A stretch of DNA of 64,000 bases from Rhododendron vialii (GCF_030253575.1 NC_080567.1:28222501-28286500), one strand, 5' to 3'. Positions 1-11,637 are shown, counted from the stretch's first letter. Program-made: numbers and translations. Notes: a model not told the origin generated them from the letters alone.

Positions 1-1166
1 TTCTACAGCTAATCTTGGAGAGGTTCGATCTCATTGCTGAATCAAGAATAATGGTTGCTGATAGAGTTTTCTTATGCTCAATTCTTGTCTGCTATGAATA
101 GAAATTGTGGATTGAAGTTTAGGTTGCTGAATGATGCTGAGAATGATGGGTGAAGTCAGGTTTTATGATACTGAGAATGATGCTGCTGGTGCTGCTGTTC
201 AAGGTCTGGATGATGCCTGTTTTTTTTTTTTTTTTGGATTGATGATCTCCGGCGAAATGTGGAAATTCTGAGACTGATTGAAATAGACAGTGCTAGTTTC
301 TTCTCTCCACTTGACCAGCATGCTCTGTGGAGTATTTTGTTTGTTAGGTTGTATTGGACGTAATCTGCTATCTTCTTGCTTCTCAACTTCTCGTTGGAAG
401 TTTCTTTTCCCTTCTTCTTCCCCCTCTTTGCATATTGGTGACCTCATGGCATGTCATGTGGTTTCCTCTATTGCTCCTCTTCTCCTCTTTCGACAATGAA
501 GTTTTACTTCTGAAATTTTAGATTAGAACATTTTAGAGTTTTGGACTTGGTATTTTTCCAAAAATGTGAGCCTTAGGCAGCCACCTAACACCTTGGCGAT
601 TAGCCGATTCAAGAAGGTGCAGGGAGTCACGTGCCCCCCCTATATTTTTACTATTGCCATTTATCAAGCTCTGCTCCTATCTTAGTTTTTCTTAAAAATA
701 TTCATAGTAATATTTATTTATGTGTTGATCGAGTAGCCAAAAGAAAAATATTTATTTAGGTCTAGTAATGGATGGCCAGATAATTGTGGTTATAGCCGCA
801 AAAATTTTTTCAAGGTTGCAATTAACAAAATGACCCACTTGTTTTGGATTTTCTTGGATCCACCACTGCCGGAAAGGGAGTGAGGAAGGAGAAGTCGTTA
901 CATGAATTATTTTATTTCCTTTCGTTTCTTCATAATGTTTGAATCACAGTTTGGAAGGTACGTACAGAGTGCATGCATGGGATATTCAAAAGTGTTTTCC
1001 GTAAACCAAGGATTAGGATAATAAACCCTACAATGGAATGTGTCTTGGGACTCAGATTGATGCTTAATTTGTTGATTAACTAATTAATCCTGTAGCAGAT
1101 CAGATCATAGTACAAATCCATCTACTACAAGCATCAAAAGTTGGATTTGATTCCTTATAAGCTAGT
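1..1166. other. Left flank, no gene recognised
   Basis: No coding region is supported here. The stretch holds a T16 run near 220-235, pyrimidine-rich DNA around 360-490, and otherwise AT-rich sequence. Short open frames on both strands around 156-499 resemble no family I know and overlap each other. It could include the 3' untranslated part of a gene lying to the left, but nothing in the window proves that. It continues after the Athila element at 13865. Confidence 0.5.
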
Positions 1167-1171
1167 GTCAC
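1167..1171. repeat. Target site duplication, left (GTCAC)
   Basis: GTCAC lies immediately before the TG of the 5' LTR and again immediately after the CA of the 3' LTR (13860-13864). A perfect 5-bp pair is what an LTR-retrotransposon integrase leaves. It fixes both element ends and shows that this copy inserted as a unit rather than arising by recombination between two elements. Confidence 0.93.
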
Positions 1172-1462
1172 TGATAAGCCCACAATTGTGGTTATATTCG
1201 GGCTTAACTCGCTCATTTTTGGCACACGCGCGCATAACTCTATGTTTTTTAATGATATTGCGCGAAAGGTGCGTTTTTGGTGTTTACAGGTTCTTTTCGT
1301 TAATAAGGCGGATTGTACACCATGAACTTATCCCATCGTGAATCGGGGACCCGTGAGGTCTAAATGGAGCAATAGCGGAGTCCGGAGGAGCTGTGTCGAA
1401 GCCCCGGAGAGTTTGGAGAAGCCCAGAAGAAGCTGATAAAAACTCGCCAGAAAAGGAAGTTC

Positions 1463-1683
1463 TACCGGTAGAAGATCAATGCCTACCGGTATAAACCCAT
1501 TCCTACCGGTAGGAGGGCCTTCTCTATCGGTTCAACGCCTGTCCAGAAAGTTCACAAATTTGCACCATCCAAGTTCTACCGGTAGGAGATCAATGCCTAG
1601 CGGTAGGAAACCCGATTGTTCAGTATCTCCTTTTTGCTTGAAGCCGTTCTACCGGTAGGAGATCAATGCCTACCGGTAGGAGT
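1463..1683 (+). repeat. Palindromic ACCGGT array in the Athila U3
   Basis: The 10-bp palindrome CTACCGGTAG, or one-base variants of it, occurs about seven times. It is often in pairs spaced by GAGATCAATGC, giving a dyad unit of roughly 34 bp that is repeated three times. The array lies 60-280 bp upstream of the TATA box, where enhancers of plant LTRs sit. The 3' LTR counterpart (about 12704-12950) has one additional unit. A related pair is present inside the element at 9828-9937. Confidence 0.8.
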
Positions 1684-1745
1684 CCCCAGTTTCTACAGAT
1701 TTTTTGTTTTCTTTTTCTTTTTCTTTTGTAACTTTAAAGGGGTGC

Positions 1746-1752
1746 TATAAAT
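1746..1752 (+). promoter_or_regulatory. TATA box of the Athila LTR
   Basis: TATAAAT in the context GTGCTATAAATGCCC, downstream of a pyrimidine-rich tract and followed by a CT-rich region typical of a plant transcription start. The same box is at 13013-13019 in the 3' LTR. It should drive the genomic RNA of the element; U3/R would fall near 1775-1785. Confidence 0.75.
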
Positions 1753-2595
1753 GCCCATTTGCATGTTTTTAGGGTTATGTTATCTTATTTGAACATCAGG
1801 TCTTTCTCTCTCTACCGCCTCTTCTCACCAACTCTCTTCTCTCTCATTAATTGAGCATTGATTGGGGGATTTGGAGGGTGATTGCTTTCATTAATGTTGT
1901 AAGTTCCTTCGGGATCCTTATTAATCTAGTTTTTATTTCTGTTTTCAGCATGATTTCGTGTTCTCTCATCCGAATCCTAATCCATTTCACTTCTCCTTTC
2001 ATTATGTGTGAGTAGTGTAGCAAGGTTAGGTTATGGGATGATTAACATCCCGTATCCAGGGGTGTGGCTCGTTCTCCTCTCAAAAACCCCTGTTTTCTCG
2101 CTTAAACATGGCAAGGATCGATTTTATGTATCAAAACTTTGAGGTGTTACTCTCTTTGATCAAATGTAGGCAAGGGTTAATCTTCTTGCCACATTTGATA
2201 CCTAGAGCTATGTCCCTTTTTGTGTTTGTCGAAATGAATTAAAAGAGCTCTAGCCAGGTTAAACACCTTTGTTAAAAAGAGAAGAGTCGAGCTTATCCTC
2301 AGGTTATGGGAGTTGATTATCCTTAAACCTAGCCTTTAGTTTAATCTCCAGTCAAAAAGCCGTAGTTAGGTTAAGTAGCCAGTTAACTAAATCTTTCAAG
2401 TTGGCCGTCTAAACGCCAAAGATCAGTTGGCGGTCCTAACGCTAAAACTCTCTACAAGCCAATCTCTGAGACAAGTTATGGATGCGCTCCCTGTGGATTC
2501 GGCCCCGGACTTCTTGGTATTAAATGCTTTCAACCGACCTAGCCCTACGCTTGAGGTATTCTTATTGCAACACACATTAAGGTCACAAGCATTTT

Positions 2596-2613
2596 TGGCA
2601 CCGTTGCCGGGGA
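2596..2613 (+). other. Primer binding site, tRNA-Asp, one mismatch
   Basis: TGGCACCGTTGCCGGGGA starts five bases after the 5' LTR. It is complementary to the 3' end of plant tRNA-Asp apart from one base (CACC where CGCC is expected). Primer sites of this kind are characteristic of Athila elements. The gag-only element at 29803-29820 has the fully matching version. Confidence 0.85.
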
Positions 2614-2890
2614 GCGCTTTCTTTTATAGCTTATTTAGGAGGTTCGCCAACTCATTGTAAGTATCTCGCTTAATTTCTCCATTGTGTGATTTTTATTTAA
2701 TCTAGTGGATACCTCTAACCTGAGTCTCTCAAACTTGAGGTCTCTCAAACTTGAGGTCTAACGAAACTAGATTAAGGACAAATCACCTTTTCTTTATTGT
2801 CCCTTTTTATCGAGGCGGCGGCATAGCCCCTCTTGTCTGTTTACTTTATTCTTGTTGTCCAATGTTTCTCGAGAAGGGTTTTTCAAGTGT

Positions 2891-4399
2891 ATGCGTGGTG
2901 GTCATCGTGGAGCCTTTCGGAGCCCAACTTCTAAAAGGCTTCATAGATCTTTTTCTCCTCCTCGACCCAAAACTCCTCGTCGGGTTCAAGCAAGGACACC
3001 ATCACCCCAAAGAACTCCTTTTTCTATCGTAACCCCTCCTCGAGAAAGAATGGCCGAAAACAGTGAAGGCGAAATGCCACCGGTTGTGCCCGAAAGGACC
3101 ATGAGTGACTACATGAATCCGGCCCGTACTACTCCGCGGCCCACTATAGTCCTTCCGGCCGCAACCGAGGCGAATACTTTCACCGTGAAAATGCATCACA
3201 TTAACATGATGCCATCTTTTTATGGCAAAGACAAAGAATGCCCGTACACTCATATGCGGGCATTCGAGGAGTTGGTATCCACAATAGTGTCCATGCCTGC
3301 TCAACTTGAGTCCGCAAAGCTAAAACTCTTCCCATTTTCAGTAAAAGACAAAGCCAAGATTTGGTTGAATAACATAAGGCCCCAATCCTTGGCAAATTGG
3401 GCGGATTTATCAAAGGCTTTCTACATGAAATTTTTCCCCCCACATCTCACAAAGGAACTCATGAATCAAATCCAAACGTTTAAACAAAAAGAGGGGGAAT
3501 CATTTTATCAATATTGGGAGAGGTACAAGGATTTGCTAAACTCCATTCCACATCATGGCCTACCGACTTTTCAAAAGGTCGAGTACTTGTTAAAGGGATG
3601 CTTTCAAAGTACTCGACACCTTATGGATAGCATGTGTGCTGGTGGAGTTATGGCAAAAACCCCTGAAGCGGCGTGGGACTATTTTGAGGAATTAGCGGAA
3701 AAAAATCAAAACTGGGATTGCTCAGACCCCTCTGAAAAGAATGTGTTTAATCCGGCTCCGAGCAATTCCGGTAAATTTCAATTAAATGAGCAAAATGAGC
3801 TAGCTGACAAGGTCGCCCAGCTTTCCTGCCAAATTGAAACTTTACAACTTAATAAAGTTGCTGGGGTGGCCTCTGTGGCCAAGGCGGAAGACATTTGTGT
3901 TTTATGTGAAGTTGCAGGTCATGCTACGAGGGATTGTCAGATGCTCCCTGCCGTCAAGGATATTCTCCAAGGAACCGGCCCATCAAAGGTCAACGCCGTT
4001 AATCAACGGTTTGACCCTTATTCTCAAACTTTCAATCCGGGGTGGAAGATGCATCCTAATTTCCGGTGGAGCGATTCTCAAACTCCCGGACCGCCACAAG
4101 TTCCACCACCTCAACAACACCAAGCTTTCCGGCCTTCTCAATCTCAAGGAGCGCCGAGATTTTCCCAACATCAACAACCCCCGGGGTTTGCACCGCCAGG
4201 ACCTCCGCAAGGGCCAAATCAATTCCAACCTCAAAAGCGGTCCTTGGAGGAGATTATGTCATCTTTCATGCAAAGCCAAACATCCCTCAATGAGCAAACC
4301 ACTCAAACACTCGGGGAAATCAAGAATCAAATGGTGAAGTTGACTAATACGGTGGGAATTCTCCAACAAGAAAAGGGGAAACTTCCGACTCAACCCTAA
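2891..4399 (+). pseudogene. gag: Athila gag (capsid/nucleocapsid), ends at an in-frame stop
   Basis: I chose the ATG at 2891; the frame is open further upstream, but without an ATG. The N-terminus is Arg/Ser/Pro-rich. A retrotransposon gag domain follows (around 3180-3720, with the WERYKDLL motif and the TPEAAWDYFEELA helix). A single CX2CX4HX4C zinc knuckle lies at 3896-3937 (C-VL-C, H-ATRD-C), followed by a Pro/Gln-rich tail. The protein should coat the genomic RNA in virus-like particles. Frame 2 stops at TAA 4397-4399, but the same frame continues open to 4681 with the conserved SITTLRSGKE segment that joins gag to protease in this lineage. The stop therefore probably interrupts an ancestral gag-pol frame, although some family members may use a stop here. 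Confidence 0.85.
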
Positions 4400-7345
4400 G
4401 CAAATCCGCAAGGAACCAATTATGTGGCGAGCTCTTCGGTGCTTAGTCCCGAGCAAGCCAAGTCCATTACAACATTGCGGAGTGGTAAGGAGATTGATAA
4501 GGCCATTCTTCCCAAGCCCATCAAGCCTCCCGTAACACCAAGTGTCCTGCAAGCTCCGGATCCTCCTATTGACTCACCAACCTCGGAGCCTTCTCCCGTT
4601 GGTGAGCATCCGACAAATCTCAGGAAGAAGAACCCAAGGCTCCCGTTCCTCAAATTCCGGCCCCGTTTCCCCAACGTTTGAAAGCTCCGGCCCATGCCAA
4701 CACCAACTCTGAGATCTATGAGCTTTTTAAGCAAGTGAGGATCAACATTCTGTTGGTGGATGCAGTCAAGCAAATCTCTACCTATGCCAAATTTCTTAAC
4801 GACTTATGCACCCAAAAGCGTAAGTTAAATGTTCACAAGAGGGTGTTGTTGACAGAGCAAGTGAGTTCTATTATTCAAACCAACGTGGTTCCGAAGTATA
4901 AAGATCCGGGGTGCCCTACCATTTCCATCACAATCGGAGGTACAAAGATCGAGAAAGCTCTCCTTGATTTGGGGGCTAGTGTGAACTTGCTTCCATATGC
5001 CGTTTATGAGCAACTTGGGTTGGGGGAGATGAGGCCAACATCGGTGACCCTTCAATTGGCCGATAGAAGCATTCATGTCCCACGCGGGATGGTGGAGGAT
5101 GTACTCATGCAAGTGGATAACTTTATCTATCCAGTGGATTTTATCGTGTTGGATACATGCCCTGTGCCCTCCTCGCAAGTGTCAATGTCGACTCCGGTCA
5201 TTCTTGGGCATCCATTCCTGGCCACTTCCAATGCCATTATCCATTGCCGAAGCGATTTGCTAAACCTCACTTTCGGCAACATGAGGATGGATGTGAATGT
5301 GTTTAATATCGAAAGCCAAATGGGGGATGACGAGTGTGTTCATGAAGTCAATCTTATCAATTCTTTGGTCCAAGAGCACGTCGATACTTTCTTATACAAG
5401 GATCCGTTGGAAGTTTGCCTTACCGCTGAAGATGAGACATTTCTAGACTCACCGGGGGTGGAGTACTTGTATTCTTTGCTTGACATGGAAGATGTGTGTG
5501 AGACAGATGTTTGGTCCCCAAAATTTGAAGCGCTACCACCTTTAGCAGGCAAGAGTCTCCCTTCAAGTGTGCAATTTCCAAAGCTTGAGTTAAAGGTTTT
5601 GCCCGATACTCTCAATTATGCTTTCTTTGGGCCCGATGCCACTTTTCCCGTGGTGATTTCTTCTTCATTGAATGAGCATCAAGAATCACGACTCTTGGAG
5701 GTATTAAAGCGGCGTCGCGTAGCTATTGGATGGTCTATTGCTAATATTCAAGGAATTTATCCTTCCTTATGCACTCACCATATTTATCTTGAGGATGACC
5801 TCAAACCTTCCCGCCAACCCCAACGCCGTTTAAATCCCATTATGAAAGAGGTGGTCAAAGCAGAGGTCTTGAAGTTGTTAGACGTCAGCATCATATACCC
5901 TATCACTGATAGCAAATGGGTTAGCCCGATACAAGTTGTTCCGAAGAAATCTGGAGTCACGGTGGTAGCCAATGCCGATAATGAATTAGTGCCCACTCAG
6001 GTCTCCACCAGTTGGCGAGTTTGCATTGACTACAGGAAGCTCAACTCATGCACTCGCAAGGATCATTTCCCTCTCCCGTTTATTGATCAAATCCTCGAGC
6101 GTGTTGCCGGTCATGCTTTCTATTGCTTTCTCGATGGCTATTTGGGGTACAACCACGTCGCAGTCTCTCTGGATGATCAGGAAAAGACTACTTTCACTTG
6201 CCCCTACGGGACGTTTGTGTATAGGCGAATGCCATTTGGGTTGTGCAATGCTCCGGGCACTTTCGCCCGATGTATGTTAGGTATATTCAGTGATATGGTG
6301 GAGCGCATTGTTGAGGTCTTCATGGATAATTTCTCGGTCTTCGGGGACTCTTTTGAGGATTGTTTATTGAATTTGGAAAAAGTGTTGGAGAGATGTGAGA
6401 AAAATCTTATGCTGAATTGGGAGAAATGTCATTTCATGGTTACACAGGGCATCGTCTTGGGGCATATCGTATCACAAAAAGGCATAGGGGTGGACAAAGT
6501 GAAAATCGACTTGATTGCTAATCTTCCAACGCCCAAGTGTGTAAAGGACATTCGCTCTTTCCTAGGCCATGCAGGTTTTTACAGGCGGTTCATTAAGGAT
6601 TTCTCCGCCATATCACGTCCCTTTTTTCATCTTATCTCTAAAGATGCTCCTTTTGAATGGACCAGCGCTTGCAATGAGGCTTTTCAGAAACTGAAGTCGA
6701 GCCTTACTTCTCTTCCAATCGTGCAAACTCCGGATTGGGAACTCCCGTTTGAATTGATGTGCGATGCAAGTGATTATGCTGTGGGAGCCGTTCTTGGTCA
6801 GAGGAAGGATAAGCATCCTTATGTCATTTCCTATGCGAGCAAAACACTGAATGATGCACAAATGAACTACTCAACTACTGAAAAGGAGTTGCTCGCAGTC
6901 GTATTCGCTTTGGACAAATTTCGATCATACTTGGTGGGAACTCCTATCACAGTTTTCACTGATCATGCGGCCCTCAAGTACCTTTTTGCAAAGCAGGATG
7001 CAAAGGCTTGGTTAATCCGTTGGATCTTGTTGCTCCAGGAATTTAATCTCACTATCAAAGATAAGAAAGGCGTAGAGAATGTGGTAGCCGACCACTTGTC
7101 TCGGCTTGAGTTTGAGGACCGTAAGGCCAATCTCCCAATTGTCGACACATTTCCCGATGAGCAACTGTTTGCTGTTTCTACTAGCCCTTGGTACGCCGAT
7201 ATTGTCAACTACCTTATAACCGGGCAACTTCCTAGCCAATGGAGTGCACAAGATAGGAAGCGATTTCTCATAGAAGTGAAAAGATTCGGTTTTGATGACC
7301 CTTATCTTTTTAAATTTTGCCCGGACCTCATTTCCAGCGTTGTGT
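4400..7345 (+). pseudogene. pol: Athila pol part 1: linker, protease, reverse transcriptase, RNase H
   Basis: After the gag stop the linker runs in frame 2. Coding then shifts to frame 1 near 4600-4625, and the open frame continues past 7345 to 7527. Protease: DLGASVNLL near 4966. Reverse transcriptase: WRVCIDYRKLNS at about 6013, FLDGYLGYN, then the active-site box FMDNFSVFG at 6319. The second catalytic Asp is Asn here (codon AAT 6328-6330), whereas the family has FMDD. RNase H: CDASDYAVGAVL near 6763 and TDHAALKYLF near 6958. These enzymes would turn the genomic RNA into cDNA. The lost catalytic Asp should abolish polymerase activity. Downstream, conserved coding moves to frame 3 near 7330-7345. 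Confidence 0.88.
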
Positions 7346-8488
7346 TCCGAAGGAGGATCAACAAGGGATCTTGCAGTTTTGCCATTCCAAGGAGTGCGGT
7401 GGCCATTTTTCCCATACCAAGACCATTGCCAAGGTTCTACAATGTGGCTTTTACTGGTCAACATTTCACAAGGATGCGTATTCCTTTTGTCGAACTTGTG
7501 AAGCTTGTCAGAAATTGGGTGCGGTGACTCGGAGGAATATGATGCTCCTCACTAATATCCTTATCGTTGAAGTGTTTGATTGCTGGGGAATTGATTTCAT
7601 GGGGCCATTCCCCATGTCGTTTGGTTTTCTCTACATTCTCCTCGCGGTAGACTATGTTTCTAAATGGGTAGAGGCCATCCCGACCAAGACCAGCGATCAC
7701 AAGGTGGTGCTGGAATTTCTCAAGGAGAACATTTTGTCCCAATTTGGCACACCAAAAGCCATTATAAGTGATCAAGGCTCTCATTTCTGCAATCGGCCTT
7801 TTGAAGCGCTCATGAAGAAATATGGGATCACGCACAAGGTTTCCACCGCATACCACCCTCAGACCAATGGCCAAGCCGAGCTTGCAAACCGTGGGGTAAA
7901 ACACATTCTGGAGAAAACCGTTAATCCAAATCGCAAGGATTGGTCACTCCGTTTGACCGATGCCTTATGGGCATATCATACCGCATTTAAGACTGTTTTA
8001 GGCGCTTCGCCTTATTGGCTTGTATACGGTAAGGCATGCCACCTTCCGGTGGAGTTGGAGTTTAAGGCCTATCGGGCCATCAAAGCTTTAAATTTTCAAT
8101 TGCCCGCCACTGGCGCGCAACGCAAACTCCAACTTAATGAATTGGAAGAAATCCGGAGGGATGCATACGATAATACGAACATTTACAAATCTAAGGTGAA
8201 GGATTTCCATGATAAGAACATCCAACAGAAAAATTTTGACGTCGGTCAAAAAGTTCTTTACAATTCAAAACATCATCTTTTTCCGGGCAAGTTGCGGTCC
8301 CGTTGGGTTGGTCCTTATGTTGTACAAACCATTTTCCCCCATGGGCAATTGAAGTTGTGAACCCTTCGAATGGAAATATTTTCAAGGTTAACGGCCAAAG
8401 ACTTAAGCCGTTTCTGGAAAATTTTGCAAGTAATGAAATAATGGAGGATTTGATCGCTCCGATTTATGTGGATGATCCATTGGTTTGA
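7317..8488 (+). pseudogene. pol: Athila pol part 2: integrase, frameshifted at both ends
   Basis: Frame 3 holds the N-terminal zinc-binding region (HSKECGGHF, then CRTCEAC). The catalytic core follows: Asp in GIDFMGPF near 7592, Asp in IISDQGSHF near 7769, and Glu in NGQAELANR near 7878. The spacing fits D,D-35-E. The C-terminal chromatin/DNA-binding part runs to 8360 in this frame. The conserved ending VNGQRLKPFLEN lies in frame 2 up to 8488. The switch is near 8336-8345, beside a run of five C that probably gained or lost a base. The enzyme would insert the cDNA into the genome. All catalytic residues remain, but no single frame encodes the whole protein. Confidence 0.86.
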
Positions 8489-10386
8489 CATTTTCGGAAA
8501 AATGTTTTCATGGGGAGCTTTTGCGTACTTCTGGACTTAATTGTTTGGAAGGCCCGGCCTTTTTGGAGGTACCCATCATTGACTTGGGTTTATAGCTTCG
8601 CACGCCGCTATTCAAACAAGGCTCGTGTTCCCAGCTCCGGTTAGTAAGGGCAAATCTTTTGTGGTCCGGTATAACCACCTGTGTTTCGCCTAGGGTGTTG
8701 TCTATTTTGCTTTGCGACACCTTACGCGAACCACGGGGAGAAAAGTAGTACCCGTTTAATCACGTGACAATTCGGCGGTTTACATACTTGGGCATAATAA
8801 TTTTTTGTGCCGGGCTACCACGAGCCGGCAGTACTAATGCCATTTGTCTCCTATTAGATAGTTGGTTCTTCAGTCTTTTGCAAGGTAACATGCTACCGCA
8901 CCAGCCTTGGTAGTTTGGGTCTAAAAGCCAGGGTGAGTGAGGCATTCAGGAGCCCTAAGCATGGGTGCGACTACGTGTCGCAGTTGTAAGACCAAGAAAC
9001 CTCCGGCGATGGCTCTGTGCGACTAGTTATGGTTCTACAGGCGGGGCCGAAAGAGTGGACCTTAGAAGTGGTTCCAATGACGAACGGTGACAATGACGAC
9101 AAATCCTCCAACTTGGTCGAGGTATTGGGTGGTTGACATTCCCCCCCGTCGGTACATTTTTGTCCTCCCTCCACTTATTTTCCGTCTTTGTGCATCAAGG
9201 GCACTGCTCCTTTCAAGTAGGGGGGAATTATTCTTGCATTTCCTTTTAAATTGCTATTGCATAGAATTTTAATTTTTTTATTTTTTTTTTTTTTTTTTGC
9301 AAAATCTCCCCTTGTTCTAAGTTACTTAGCATATGCTCGTTTTGGTTTCATATGTAGCAAGGACATCGGTGTGAATGCATCTCTTGAAATTTGTGCAACT
9401 CATCTTGTTAACATGCCATGAACCGTGTGGAACAAATCTTTAAGTGCATTTGAGTCGGTTGAGTATGTAGAGTGGAGATTCATTTTTGTCGTATCCCATG
9501 TTTCTTTTGTTTATCGTACCCTTAGAGTAGGATTTCATCTTCTCTTGTTCATACTTTGGTATTTTTGTATTCCGGTTATGCATTGCAAAGGAGACTAAGG
9601 TATGTTTGAAAAATGATTCAAGGCATTGTTTCTGTAAATAAACCACATATTGTCACTTTTGATCCATATTTGAGCTGTGTCCGAGTCCAATTCTTTTGAT
9701 GAGCTTAGGAAACCGGTTGTTGGAAGGGTGTTCGGGGTTGCACTTTTTGATTTTGGGTGTGGTTGGTGATAATTGGAGGTGGAGAATTGCTTTGGGGAGT
9801 CAATCTGCAACTTTCAGATTTCTAGATTTTCTACCGATAGGGAGGTCGAGCCTACTGGTACAAACAGCAAGCAAAAGGGCCATCAGATGACTCAACAGTT
9901 TTTCTACCGGTAGGGGATCAGTGCCTACCGGTAGGTCAACTGACGTCCAGAAAAAGTTTAAGGGGGCCCGTCGGTTCATTTTTTTTGTTTTAAACCCATT
10001 CCCTCATTCTCAAAACCCAAACTCCTCCTCTCCCTCCTCTTCCCAACCGACGGTTACCAACTCTCTCCCTCTCCTCCTCTACAAAACCCATGGAAATCCA
10101 CCCCTAATCTTTCCAAATCCCACCAAAACTTCACCAATCTTCATAAATCCCAAACCCTTTCCCCAATTTCAAGCTCGTGGATCCACATTTCTCCACTACA
10201 CACACTCAGGTAACTCTCTCGCTCTCCACTCGAAATTTTCCCAAGAAACCCACCAAGTTAACACCCCAAATTCCATTTTCCCATCTTCTCTCCTCCCTAA
10301 TCCTTCATAATCGTCCCTCCCCAGTCCTGTAAACCCCAATTTCTCAAACTCCCTAGCCCTAGATTCAAAAATTTCTGTCTTTTGCC
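8489..10386 (+). other. Athila internal region between pol and the third ORF
   Basis: Nineteen hundred bases with no supported gene. It includes a T-run near 9270-9298. At 9828-9937 there is a pair of ACCGGT palindromes with the same GATCAGTGCC spacer as the U3 array of the LTR, and a pyrimidine-rich tract (about 10020-10160) follows. This resembles the layout palindrome array, CT tract, start region seen in the LTR. It may be a promoter for a separate transcript of the downstream ORF; that is inference. Confidence 0.6.
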
Positions 10387-11637
10387 ATGTCGAATGTAAT
10401 GCATTCGCGGGATAGAACCAGGAAGAGAGTTGATATGGGTACGCGGAAGAGGGACAGTGGGCCATCGAAAGAGCAAGGGGAGGAACGCAAAAAGAAAAGA
10501 AAAGAGGAGGGAGAGAGGAAGAAACACATCGAGTGGGTGGCCACCCTTAAGGGGCGAAAAGTTACATGCGAGCGGCAAGTTTGCGAGCATAGCTTGGCGG
10601 AGAATAGGTACATCAGCATCATCCGGGCAAAAGGTATGCAGCATTTCTTTAAGGAGGTTAAGGGCTATGTTAAGAACTGGGTTGTTGATTTCTTTTCACG
10701 TATGAAATATGATATTGAGAATTCAGAAATTGAGACCACAGTTAGCGGTGTTGACATGATAATAACCCCGGATACCATTGCTGAATACCTGGGTTATGAA
10801 CCATCGGAGGCTGAGACCATCACGTATCCTCGACCTGATGAGGAGGATATTGATATGAATGTAGTTTACGCCGAAGTGTTTGAGGGGGGTGTTGTTGGAG
10901 AAGCAGGAGGTGATTTGAAAGATGAGTATAGGACCATGAACAAGGTCCTGCATTACAACCTTTATCCCCGTGGGACGGAGAAGACACCGGGAGATTTGGA
11001 ACTTGAATTGCTGTATGTGTTTATGAATCCGGTTGAGACCATGGACTATGACAAATGGATTTTTGATCAATTGGTGCAATTCAAGTATTCATACAAGAAG
11101 GGGTTGAATTTCCCATTTCCTGCAATGATCACCCAGTTTTGCCTCGCCAATGGTCTCCGCCTCGACAACCAAAAGCTTGACCCTAGCTCGCCGGGCATTA
11201 TCAACGCTACTTCGGAGCATAAAAGCAAGACGAATGTGATAAGGGCTCGTGAAGCCCGTGCCCTCGCCCAAGCCCAAGCCCAAGTGCATGGCCAAGCAGT
11301 TCCTCAAGCCGGCCTTTCCCAAGCCCTTTCAGGTTCCGTTCCTCAGAAGAAAGGGTCAACTTTAAAGAAGCTCCTAACTAAGCTATTGTGTTGTGCGGCT
11401 GAAATTCAGGAGGACCAAAGGAGGGCGGATCACAAGGCAAATTTTTACTATGAGCAGATGGCCGAACAATCGAGGAGGAGGTACGAGCCCCCAGCGGAGT
11501 TAGCAACGGATTGTGCTATTGGGGAGCATCGTAGCCCGGAGTACCCGGAGGATGAGCTTAATGAGGATGAGATCCGTGAGTTGGAGCAGCAGTATGATCC
11601 GATGGTCTTGGAGCGCACCTTTGGCCCGGGAGCTTAG
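10387..11637 (+). CDS. Athila third ORF in the env position, intact, 416 aa
   Basis: A complete frame from ATG 10387 to TAG 11635-11637. The first 50 residues are strongly basic (runs of Lys, Arg and Glu, resembling a nuclear localisation signal). A globular middle follows, with KGMQHFFKEVKGYVKNWVVDF and then ITPDTIAEYLGYEPSE. This pattern is like the 'putative plant transposon protein' domain often found after integrase in Athila elements. An Ala/Gln-rich stretch (near 11260-11330) precedes a charged acidic C-terminus. I see no signal peptide or convincing membrane segment, so it does not look like a fusogenic envelope. Unlike gag and pol it has no stop or frameshift. Its function is unknown. 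Confidence 0.7.
   Translation: MSNVMHSRDRTRKRVDMGTRKRDSGPSKEQGEERKKKRKEEGERKKHIEWVATLKGRKVTCERQVCEHSLAENRYISIIRAKGMQHFFKEVKGYVKNWVVDFFSRMKYDIENSEIETTVSGVDMIITPDTIAEYLGYEPSEAETITYPRPDEEDIDMNVVYAEVFEGGVVGEAGGDLKDEYRTMNKVLHYNLYPRGTEKTPGDLELELLYVFMNPVETMDYDKWIFDQLVQFKYSYKKGLNFPFPAMITQFCLANGLRLDNQKLDPSSPGIINATSEHKSKTNVIRAREARALAQAQAQVHGQAVPQAGLSQALSGSVPQKKGSTLKKLLTKLLCCAAEIQEDQRRADHKANFYYEQMAEQSRRRYEPPAELATDCAIGEHRSPEYPEDELNEDEIRELEQQYDPMVLERTFGPGA

Larger units (their letters stand above)
1172..2591 (+). repeat. Athila 5' LTR
   Basis: A 1420-bp direct repeat of 12416-13859, beginning TGATAAGCCC and ending CAAGCA. U3 carries an array of the palindrome CTACCGGTAG (about 1463-1683), followed by a pyrimidine-rich tract, a TATA box (1746-1752) and a CT-rich start region. 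Compared with the 3' LTR it has one 24-bp palindrome-bearing unit fewer and many scattered substitutions. Its last 120 bases, with GTGGATTCG and CCTACGCTTG, resemble the end of the LTR of the gag-only element at 28497-34387. Confidence 0.95.

Noticed and set aside
1463..1683. Regularly spaced palindromic repeats resembling a CRISPR array
   Set aside because: The spacing is constant but the 'spacers' are the same sequence each time, and the array lies in the U3 of a plant LTR with a second copy in the other LTR. It is an LTR enhancer array.
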